Below are positions 1 to 6,269 of a DNA stretch of 15,321 nucleotides, piece by piece; position 1 is the first letter of the stretch; every line of letters starts with the position of its first letter. The stretch covers positions 1-15,321 of the forward strand of contig DAITQM010000038.1 of NCBI GenBank assembly GCA_036832975.1, read 5' to 3'. The DNA is from DAITQM01 sp036832975 (GTDB taxonomy: Bacteria; Pseudomonadota; Gammaproteobacteria; Xanthomonadales; Wenzhouxiangellaceae). The notes below the pieces were generated by a model. That model did no database searches and had not been told where the DNA came from. It saw nothing but the letters and a program-made list of their open reading frames with translations. Both the position numbers and the translations under genes were made by a program.

Positions 1-52
1 CGAGTCTACAGAAAGCCTTTGTATTCGCGTGAAAGTTTATGGGACAGCAGTG
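1..52. repeat. Left copy of a 52-bp perfect inverted repeat (probable mobile-element end)
   Basis: These 52 bases are the exact reverse complement of 15268-15319. Identity stops sharply after ...GGGACAGCAGTG: the next bases are ACCCGG here but TATCTA in the other copy. A sharp edge of identity at both window ends suggests the terminus of a multi-copy element, with the element body lying outside the window to the left. No transposase fragment is visible inside. The family cannot be assigned from 52 bases. An assembly fold-back is the alternative. Confidence 0.7.
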
Positions 53-385
53 ACCCGGATTATTAAAAAGATACCGATCAGTATCCGAGGCAGGCCCGAT
101 GAACTGCCTGGTGGGGCGTTGTCTGAATTATCGTGACTGTCCTCGATCGGCTTGCTCGATCGGCTTATCGTGACTGTCCTCGATTGGCCGCTCGATTGGC
201 CGCTATCATGACTGTCCTCGATTGGCCGCTCGATCGGCTTATCGTGACTGTCCTCGATTGGCCGCTGTCCTCGATTGGCCGCTTCCTGAACGAGCCGATG
301 CCGAAACCGGTCAGATTCCGCCGTTCCGGTTGCGGACGAGAGCTTCTGGATCGTGCCGGATCAGCCGTGGCGACGGCCAGGCCTG
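53..385. other. Gene-free stretch between repeat end and FG-GAP gene
   Basis: No convincing gene is seen here. Open frames across it translate the minisatellite (recurring TVLDWPL-like peptides) and read antisense into the FG-GAP gene, so they look spurious. Positions 70-85 can form a small hairpin (GATAC/GTATC) and 88-109 another (AGGCAG/CTGCCT, 10-nt loop). Neither is followed by a T-run. The minisatellite at 129-283 fills the middle. Bases 284-385 downstream of the FG-GAP stop codon show no clear terminator. Confidence 0.6.
129..283. repeat. Nested imperfect tandem repeat (minisatellite)
   Basis: The core TGTCCTCGAT recurs at 138, 175, 213, 249 and 266, giving periods of 37, 38, 36 and 17 bp. 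Each of the first four units begins TATCGTGAC (TATCATGAC in the third). Each unit holds the subunit CTCGAT(T/C)GGC(C/T) twice, so the array is a repeat within a repeat. Units alternate between CGATTGGCCG and CGATCGGCTT versions. The last copy is shortened to a 17-bp step. There are no separate spacers and the unit is not conserved enough for a CRISPR. It lies downstream of the FG-GAP gene and does not appear to encode protein. Confidence 0.85.
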
Positions 386-1753
386 TCAGCGCTCGAAATC
401 GCTCTCGAAAACGAATTCGCATTGGCCGAACACATAGACTGCGCCAGCCCCGGGTGCGCCGGCGGCGACGATTTGCTCGCTGACCGCGACAGCGGCCCCC
501 AACTTATCACCGCTGAAACCGTCACTGGCGGTCATCGTCGCTGCCGTAACCCAACTGCCCTGGGAGCGCAACAGCAAATCGACCAGGCCGCCGCCCATCG
601 TCCCTGCCGCCGGGTTGTCGGTGCCCACCGCGATCAGCCCGCCGGTGTCGATCACCGCCACTCCGGTGCCGAAGGTGTTTTCGCCGGCACCGCGGTCCAG
701 CACCTGCTGGAATCCGAAACCCGGAATCACGGCCTTGTAAATGTGGACGCGCGAGGTGGTACCCACCCAATCCGAGTCGCGTCCCACGACCAGCGTTCCG
801 CCGCGCGACAACGCCACGTTGCCGCCGAAGCGTTCCCCTTGCTGCGGCTGTGGGGCGGCGAAGATGCCGTCCGAGGCCCAGACGAAAAACGTGGGGGTAC
901 TATTCGCGCGGCGCATGGGCCGAATGCCGCCGCCGTTGCCGATGCCCGGGGCGAATGCAGTCGAGCCGGCCAGCAGAAAATCGCCGCCCAGGGCGACTTC
1001 CTGACCCCATCTCTCCCCCATGAGCGGTGTCGGGTCGGCTAAGCACCAATTGTCGGCCTCGGGCGTGCGGCACAGCGTCAGCGTCGGCGCCCACGCCCCG
1101 GACGGCCCGAGTTCAAACACAAAAGCGGCGCCGAAAGTCCTGTTTTGAGCCTCTCCGAAATCGTAATTCGGCGCCCCCGCTACGGCGGTAAACAGCGGAT
1201 CGCCCGACGGCGAATTGTTCGGGACGGAGACATCGATGGCAACTGAGGTGCCGAGAAGGTCGTTGCCGACCGCTCCCGCAAACACGTTGATGCGCGACCA
1301 TGTTCCCGAATCGCGCCGATAAAAATGCACCGCCCCGGCGGTCAATTTCGTTGGTCCGTCGTCGCGGAGAGGATCGCCGATGATCAGATGATCGCCCTCG
1401 AGATCGATCGCGCGGCCGAAGTTGTTGAGACTATCCGGTTCCGGCGCCGGCAGCCGCTGTTCCAGCGACCACGCGCCGGCGGTATGGCGGTACACGTAAA
1501 CCGCCCCGGCGAAGCCGAAACCGGAGACGGACTCTCCCGGGGCGCTGATCGCCAGCGTATCGCCGCTGAGTGCGATCTGTTCGCCGAAGCCCACCGCCCC
1601 CGTCGGCGCAGGAATTTTCACTTCCAGCGGCGTGCCATCGGCGGCGCACATGGAAGCGCCCTGGGCGTGAGCCGGAAGCTCCGGAAGTGAAACGAGTGCA
1701 AGGAAGGCGGCTGGGACGAGAGTGGAAAAGCGGGCGGACAACCAGTGGTTCAT
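386..1753 (-). CDS. Secreted seven-repeat FG-GAP beta-propeller protein
   Basis: A 455-residue protein of unknown specific function. The ATG at 1753 is chosen because GGGGAAGAGG sits just upstream and a signal peptide follows at once: a hydrophobic stretch at residues 10-24 and an A-H-A site near residue 30. The body has seven repeats of the form (F/L/W)G-x-x-(I/V)A-L..., starting near residues 56, 112, 167, 249, 309, 361 and 418. Most are followed by a G-D/x-x-L-(A/I/V)-x-(A/G) strand such as GDTLAISAP. Seven such units fit one seven-bladed FG-GAP propeller filling the mature protein. The C-terminus, CEFVFESDFER, resembles the short C...(I/V)F..(G/D)FE tail often seen on secreted proteins of Lysobacterales-like bacteria. 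No enzyme motif is seen; adhesion or an envelope/extracellular role is only a guess. It is divergent from the LuxR gene, sharing a 113-bp intergenic region with an A8 run and a GATAAT box (1790-1795, minus) as a possible -10. Confidence 0.85.
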   Translation of the reverse strand: MNHWLSARFSTLVPAAFLALVSLPELPAHAQGASMCAADGTPLEVKIPAPTGAVGFGEQIALSGDTLAISAPGESVSGFGFAGAVYVYRHTAGAWSLEQRLPAPEPDSLNNFGRAIDLEGDHLIIGDPLRDDGPTKLTAGAVHFYRRDSGTWSRINVFAGAVGNDLLGTSVAIDVSVPNNSPSGDPLFTAVAGAPNYDFGEAQNRTFGAAFVFELGPSGAWAPTLTLCRTPEADNWCLADPTPLMGERWGQEVALGGDFLLAGSTAFAPGIGNGGGIRPMRRANSTPTFFVWASDGIFAAPQPQQGERFGGNVALSRGGTLVVGRDSDWVGTTSRVHIYKAVIPGFGFQQVLDRGAGENTFGTGVAVIDTGGLIAVGTDNPAAGTMGGGLVDLLLRSQGSWVTAATMTASDGFSGDKLGAAVAVSEQIVAAGAPGAGAVYVFGQCEFVFESDFER

Positions 1754-1806
1754 GAGCCTCTTCCCCTGGGCAGCAGCGAAGGGCCCAAGATTATCAAAAA
1801 AAAGGG

Positions 1807-1835
1807 TTGTGTCCATCAGCCGAAAGGCGTATTTT
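1807..1835 (+). promoter_or_regulatory. Candidate sigma70 promoter of the LuxR-type gene
   Basis: TTGTGT (1807-1812) and TATTTT (1830-1835) are separated by exactly 17 bp. The matches to consensus are only moderate (3 of 6 and 4 of 6). Transcription would begin near 1842, leaving a leader of about 25 nt before the ATG at 1867. It would exclude the TTG at 1807 as the start codon. This is inferred from spacing and matches only. Confidence 0.35.
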
Positions 1836-1866
1836 GTCGTCTCCAAGGAACGATGCCTGGTTCGTA

Positions 1867-2637
1867 ATGAGAACATCTTTTCTGAGTGAGGAGGGGCTCG
1901 GGGAGTTTTTGCAAGGCATCTATGCCTGCCGCGATACCACTGCACTCTCCGAGCGGATCGTCCGTGAGCTGCCTCGCCTGATCGCCGCCGATCAGGTGAT
2001 TTTCAACTATCTGCGCGTTGCCGCCGGTGCCGGCTGGTTTGTCGCCTGGCCGCGGCTGGCGCGCCACGAGGAACAGAGCCGGTTGTTTCTCCGGCACATG
2101 CACGAACACCCCAAGCTTCAACATTACTCGGTCAGCGGAGATCCTTCGGCCGGCGCCATTTCCGATTTCATGTCCGCGCGACGGTTCCAACGCACGGCGC
2201 TCTACAACGAACTCTACCGGGAGATGGGGTATGAAGACCACATGGGCATTCTGCTCGGCCCTCCCGGGGCGGTAGTGATCGGCATCGGGGTCGGCCGCGG
2301 CAGCCGCTCGTTCACCGAGCGCGACCGGCAAGTGCTTAACTGGGTGCGGCCCCATATCGCCCAGGCGTGGCGCAATGCCAAGTCGTACACCCGCCTCGCC
2401 CGCTTGTGCCGACTGCACATGAGTGATCCATACCCTACTGACGAATTTAATTTGACTGCGCGCGAGTGTCAGATCATAGACGAGATCGGGCAAGGCAAAT
2501 CCAACCATGAGATTGCAAAAACGCTGTTCATCAGTGTCCCCACCGTCAAGAAGCACCTGGAGCACATTTACGCGAAACTCAGCGTTAAATCCCGCACCGC
2601 GGCGTTGGCGAAGTTAAGGGCATATCGTACGGGTTAG
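1867..2637 (+). CDS. LuxR-family transcriptional regulator (GAF-like sensor plus GerE HTH)
   Basis: A 256-residue regulator. Residues about 10-170 form a sensor region of the GAF-like type found in many LuxR-family proteins, with the recurrent H-P...Y, ISDFMS, ALYNELYREMGYEDH and FTERDRQVLNWVRPHI segments. Residues 196-253 are a clear LuxR/GerE helix-turn-helix (LTARECQIIDEIGQGKSNHEIAK, then VPTVKKHLEHIYAKL). It lacks the conserved pattern needed to call an acyl-homoserine-lactone receptor, so the ligand is unknown. The ATG at 1867 is chosen because the conserved domain starts soon after it. The frame stays open upstream to a TTG at 1807, but that overlaps a candidate -35. Shine-Dalgarno support at 1867 is poor; the best purine tract (AAGGAA, 1845-1850) precedes a 4-codon ORF ending at this ATG. 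Divergence from the FG-GAP gene makes that gene a possible target. Confidence 0.88.
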   Translation: MRTSFLSEEGLGEFLQGIYACRDTTALSERIVRELPRLIAADQVIFNYLRVAAGAGWFVAWPRLARHEEQSRLFLRHMHEHPKLQHYSVSGDPSAGAISDFMSARRFQRTALYNELYREMGYEDHMGILLGPPGAVVIGIGVGRGSRSFTERDRQVLNWVRPHIAQAWRNAKSYTRLARLCRLHMSDPYPTDEFNLTARECQIIDEIGQGKSNHEIAKTLFISVPTVKKHLEHIYAKLSVKSRTAALAKLRAYRTG

Positions 2638-2667
2638 TCACATCCAGCACTTGTCGAATTTCCTAAT

Positions 2668-2695
2668 TAGCAGGCTGTTTTTCAACAGCCTGCTA
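2668..2695. terminator. Strong 12-bp hairpin between convergent genes (probable bidirectional terminator)
   Basis: TAGCAGGCTGTT and AACAGCCTGCTA pair perfectly over 12 bp around a 4-nt loop (TTTC). The hairpin lies 30 bp after the LuxR stop and 3 bp before the fadA stop, in the only gap between these convergent genes. Neither side has a classic T-run after the stem, so it could instead block exonucleases or be a dispersed hairpin. The position favours transcript-end formation for both genes. Confidence 0.6.
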
Positions 2696-2698
2696 GGG

Positions 2699-3880
2699 TT
2701 ACAGGATTTCGAAAATACCTGCGGCGCCCATGCCGGTGCCGATGCACATGGTGACCATGCCGTATTTGCCGCCGGTCTGTTTCAGGCCGTGGATCAATTT
2801 GGCGCTCAGGATCGCACCGCTGGCGCCGAGCGGGTGTCCGAGGGCGATGGCGCCGCCTTTGGGGTTGACTTTTTCGGGATCGAGTTCGAGGTCGCGAATG
2901 ACGGCGAGCGACTGCGCGGCGAACGCTTCGTTGAGTTCGATCCAGTCGATTTGATCCTTGGCGATGCCGGTTTGTTTTAGCACCCTGGGTATGGCTTCGA
3001 TCGGACCGATGCCCATGATTTCCGGCGGCACGCCGGCGACGGCGAAACCGCGGAAGACGGCGAGCGGTTCGAGACCGGTCTCCTTCAGCACTTGCTCGCT
3101 GACCAGTACCAGGGCGCCGGCGCCGTCGCTCATCTGTGAGCTGTTGCCGGCGGTCACCGTGCCTTGGGCGTGAAACACCGGCCGCAGTTTGGCGAGCGCC
3201 TCGGCGGTGGTGTCGCGGCGCGGGCCTTCGTCGGTATCGATCGTCCGTTCGATAAGACGCACTGTGCCGCTTGCGGTATCCGGCACATGGGCGCGCACGG
3301 TGTACGGTGCGATTTCGGGATAACCCGGACCGTCGATCGCGGCCAATGCGGTGCGATGGCTGCGCAGCGCAAACGCATCCTGGTCTTCGCGCGACACTTT
3401 CCATTGGGCCGCGACGTTTTCGGCGGTGATGCCCATGCCATAGGCGATCGCGACGTGGTCGTCCTGAAACACTGCCGGATTCATCGCCACTTTGTGACCC
3501 ATCATCGGTACCATGGTCATCGATTCGGTGCCGCCGGCGATGATCACGTCGGCTTCGCCGAGCCGGATGCGGTCGGCGGCCAGCGCCACGGTTTGCAGGC
3601 CGGATGAACAAAAGCGATTGACGGTCATCGCCGGCACGCGGTCGGGCAGGTCGGCGAGCAGCACGCCGATACGCGCGACGTTCATGCCCTGTTCGGCCTC
3701 GGGCATCGCACAGCCGACGATCACGTCCGCGACGCGTTCTGCTTCGATTTCCGGAACCTTGGCCAGCGTCGCACGCAATACGTGGGCGAGCAGATCATCG
3801 GGCCGGGTGTTACGGAAATATCCGCGATGGGCTTTGCCGACCGGCGTGCGGACAGCGGAAACGATATAGGCGTCGGACAT
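2699..3880 (-). CDS. fadA: Acetyl-CoA acyltransferase (3-ketoacyl-CoA thiolase)
   Basis: A 393-residue thiolase that cleaves 3-ketoacyl-CoA with CoA to acetyl-CoA and a shortened acyl-CoA, the last step of beta-oxidation. The length is standard for the family. Catalytic features are all present: nucleophile Cys91 in NRFCSSGLQ, Asn317 in NEAF, His349 in GHPLGASG and Cys379 in CIGTGMG. It is the last gene of the regulator-fadE-fadN-fadA operon. Its ATG follows the fadN stop by only 4 bp, and GAGG inside the end of fadN can serve as ribosome binding site. It presumably forms the trifunctional complex with the upstream fusion protein. Biosynthetic acetoacetyl-CoA thiolases look similar, but the operon context favours degradation. 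Confidence 0.95.
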   Translation of the reverse strand: MSDAYIVSAVRTPVGKAHRGYFRNTRPDDLLAHVLRATLAKVPEIEAERVADVIVGCAMPEAEQGMNVARIGVLLADLPDRVPAMTVNRFCSSGLQTVALAADRIRLGEADVIIAGGTESMTMVPMMGHKVAMNPAVFQDDHVAIAYGMGITAENVAAQWKVSREDQDAFALRSHRTALAAIDGPGYPEIAPYTVRAHVPDTASGTVRLIERTIDTDEGPRRDTTAEALAKLRPVFHAQGTVTAGNSSQMSDGAGALVLVSEQVLKETGLEPLAVFRGFAVAGVPPEIMGIGPIEAIPRVLKQTGIAKDQIDWIELNEAFAAQSLAVIRDLELDPEKVNPKGGAIALGHPLGASGAILSAKLIHGLKQTGGKYGMVTMCIGTGMGAAGIFEIL

Positions 3881-3884
3881 GGGG

Positions 3885-6248
3885 TCAATTCCTCAACGGT
3901 TTGCCGGTTTTGAGCAGATGTTCGATCCGCTCCTGCGTTTTGGGTAGCGCGGCGAGGGCGATGAAATGTTCGCGTTCAAGATTGAGCAGCCAGTTCTCGT
4001 CCACTTCGCTGTCGCGGTCGATTGCGCCGCCGGCGATGACGGTGGCGATGCGCCGGCCGATCTCGCGGTCGTGGTCGGAGATGAAGCGGCCTTCATGAAG
4101 GTTGACGAGCATCATTTCCAGAGTGGCGATGCCGACGTCGCCGGCCACCGGGAACGGGCGGCTGAGCGGCGGCCGGTAGCCAGCCTCGTGCAGGGCGCGC
4201 ACTTGAGCGATCGCGACGTGGAGGATTTCATCGCCGTTCATCACGATCGGATCGGCGTCTTTCAGATAACCCATCTCGCGGGCTTCGAGGGCGCTGCCTG
4301 CGACTTTGCCCATTGCCACCTGCTCGAAGTATTTCTGCAACAGCGGGAAACGATCGCCGGCCAGCGTCGAACGTGCGGCGCGCAAGGCCAGTTCTTTCAA
4401 CCCGCCGCCGCCCGGCAGCAGACCGGCGCCGACTTCGACCAGGCCGAAATACGATTCGAAGGCGGCGACGATGCGGGCGGCGTGCATGGCCAACTCGCAA
4501 CCGCCGCCGAGCGCCATGCCGCGCACCGCGGCGACGACCGGCACTTTAGCGTATTTAACGCGCATCACGGCCTGCTGGTAGGCCGCCACCAGTGTTTCGA
4601 CTTCGGCGGTGTTGCCGGCGGCGAGCAAGCGGCCGACGCCGGACAGGTCGGCGCCGACACAAAACGGTTCGCTGTCCTGCCAGATCACCAGGCCGGCGCA
4701 TTCGTTTTCGGCGTATTCGACGGCGTGGTTCAAGGCCTTGACAATACCGTCATTGATGGCATGCATCTTGGTTTTGAAGGTCAAGATCGCAACGTCTTTA
4801 TCGTGGCGCCACAGGCGCGCTGCATCGTCCTCGTGAATCGTCGTTGCGGGCGTTCGGCTTTCGCCGATCAAAAGCGCGGGCCAAAGCTGGCGGCGGTACA
4901 CCGGCAGGGCCGGCCGCGGCGACATTTTCTGCGCCGCGGGCGACCACGAACCGTTGTCGTCATGGACGCCATCGCGGCCGTCGTGCACCCACTCCGGCAG
5001 CGGTGCATCGCTCATCGCTTGACCGGCGGCGATCTCTTCGCCGATCCACTCCGCGACCGGCCGCCAGCCGGCGGCCTGCCAGGTTTCCAATGGCCCATGG
5101 CGCCAGCCGTAACCCCAGCGCATCGCCAGATCGACTTCACGGGCGCTGCCGGCGATCGCCTCGAGGTGATAGGCGGTATAGTGAAACAGATCGCGGAACA
5201 TGGCCCACAAGAAGCGGGCTTGCGGGTGCTCGGCATGACGGAGCGCGGCGAACTTCTTGGCGGTGTCTTTCTCTTTTAGAATCGCGATGACTTCCGGTGC
5301 GGCTGTCGCTTCGGCCGGCCGGTAGCCGCCGGCGGCCGGGTCGATCACTTCGATGACCTTGCCTTTTTTGCGGAAAAATCCGGCGCCGGTCTTCTGGCCT
5401 AGAGCGCCGCGTTCGATCAGCATGGCCAACCATTCGGGAGCGGCGAAGTGCCGGTGCCACGGGTCGCCGGCGAGTTGTTCGCGCATCGTGCCGATCACGT
5501 GGTTCATCGTATCGAGGCCGACGACGTCGGCGGTACGGTAAGTGGCGCTTTTCGGACGGCCGAGTAGGGGGCCGGTCAGCGCGTCGACGACGTCGAAGCC
5601 CAGTTCGAAGGCCCGAGTATGGTGCATGGTCGCCAGCATCGAGAAGACGCCGATCCGGTTACCGATGAAGTTCGGGGTATCGTTGGCACGCACCACGCCC
5701 TTGCCGATCGCCGTCGTCAGCAGCGTTTCCATGCGGTCGAGCACGCCGCGGTCGGTGCCGGCGTGCGGGACCAGTTCCACCAGGTGCATATAGCGCGGTG
5801 GGTTGAAAAAGTGCACGCCGAGAAAACGAGGGCGGTGCTCGGCGGGCAAGACTTCGGCCAGCGCCGTAATGCTGAGGCCCGACGTGTTGCTGGCGACGAT
5901 CGCCGCGGGGTGCAGGTGCGGTGCGATTTTAGCGTACAGATCTTTTTTCCAGTCCAGCCGTTCGGCGATCGCCTCGATGACGAGATCGCAGCCGGCAAGT
6001 TCGGTCAGATCGTCCTGATAATTCGCCGCCTTGATCGCGGTGGCGACGTACGGTGCGCCGAGCGGTGCCGGTTTGAGTTTGTTCAGCCGGGCGATGGCCT
6101 GGTTGACCAGGCCGTTCGGGTCGCCTTCCTTGGCCGGCAGTTCGAACAGGATCGCCGGGATGCCGGCGTTGACCAGGTGGGCGGCGATCTGCGCCCCCAT
6201 GACGCCGGCACCGAGGACCGCCGCTTGGCGAATGATGGGTTGAGACAT
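3885..6248 (-). CDS. fadN: 3-hydroxyacyl-CoA dehydrogenase / enoyl-CoA hydratase fusion (FadN type)
   Basis: A 787-residue bifunctional enzyme that hydrates trans-2-enoyl-CoA and oxidises the L-3-hydroxyacyl-CoA with NAD+. The N-terminal half is the dehydrogenase: Rossmann GAGVMG at residues 13-18, ASNTSGL at 119-125, catalytic His146 in GVHFFNPP with Glu158, and NFIGNRI at 193-199. The C-terminal part (about 485-690) is a crotonase-fold hydratase with GGGCEL (Glu585) and FGLVEVGAGLLPGGGG (Glu605), the two expected acid/base glutamates. The domain order is the reverse of E. coli FadB (hydratase first) and matches Bacillus subtilis FadN in order and length (about 789). Some annotations call this group FadB. 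The ATG at 6248 has AAAGGAAAA about 7 nt upstream. fadE ends 21 bp before it and fadA starts 4 bp after it. Confidence 0.93.
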   Translation of the reverse strand: MSQPIIRQAAVLGAGVMGAQIAAHLVNAGIPAILFELPAKEGDPNGLVNQAIARLNKLKPAPLGAPYVATAIKAANYQDDLTELAGCDLVIEAIAERLDWKKDLYAKIAPHLHPAAIVASNTSGLSITALAEVLPAEHRPRFLGVHFFNPPRYMHLVELVPHAGTDRGVLDRMETLLTTAIGKGVVRANDTPNFIGNRIGVFSMLATMHHTRAFELGFDVVDALTGPLLGRPKSATYRTADVVGLDTMNHVIGTMREQLAGDPWHRHFAAPEWLAMLIERGALGQKTGAGFFRKKGKVIEVIDPAAGGYRPAEATAAPEVIAILKEKDTAKKFAALRHAEHPQARFLWAMFRDLFHYTAYHLEAIAGSAREVDLAMRWGYGWRHGPLETWQAAGWRPVAEWIGEEIAAGQAMSDAPLPEWVHDGRDGVHDDNGSWSPAAQKMSPRPALPVYRRQLWPALLIGESRTPATTIHEDDAARLWRHDKDVAILTFKTKMHAINDGIVKALNHAVEYAENECAGLVIWQDSEPFCVGADLSGVGRLLAAGNTAEVETLVAAYQQAVMRVKYAKVPVVAAVRGMALGGGCELAMHAARIVAAFESYFGLVEVGAGLLPGGGGLKELALRAARSTLAGDRFPLLQKYFEQVAMGKVAGSALEAREMGYLKDADPIVMNGDEILHVAIAQVRALHEAGYRPPLSRPFPVAGDVGIATLEMMLVNLHEGRFISDHDREIGRRIATVIAGGAIDRDSEVDENWLLNLEREHFIALAALPKTQERIEHLLKTGKPLRN

Positions 6249-6269
6249 AGAATGTTTTCCTTTACGCCG

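Noticed and set aside
53..128. Possible intron or structured RNA next to the left repeat (two small hairpins at 70-109)
   Set aside because: The stems are only 5-6 bp and no conserved core of a known RNA family could be recognised.
129..283. CRISPR array
   Set aside because: Units are contiguous with internal subrepeats and no unique spacers, the unit length varies, and no cas gene is nearby.
133..483. Open frame encoding recurring TVLDWPL-like peptides
   Set aside because: It is a translation of the minisatellite followed by sequence antisense to the FG-GAP gene; it has no ribosome binding site and no recognisable domain.
1807..1866. TTG start for the LuxR-type regulator at 1807
   Set aside because: No conserved residues are gained, a TTG start is rarer, and the site coincides with a candidate -35 box.
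3966..5279. 437-residue open frame on the plus strand
   Set aside because: It lies wholly antisense to the fadN fusion gene, has mirrored-codon composition and no known motif; it is a GC-rich shadow frame.
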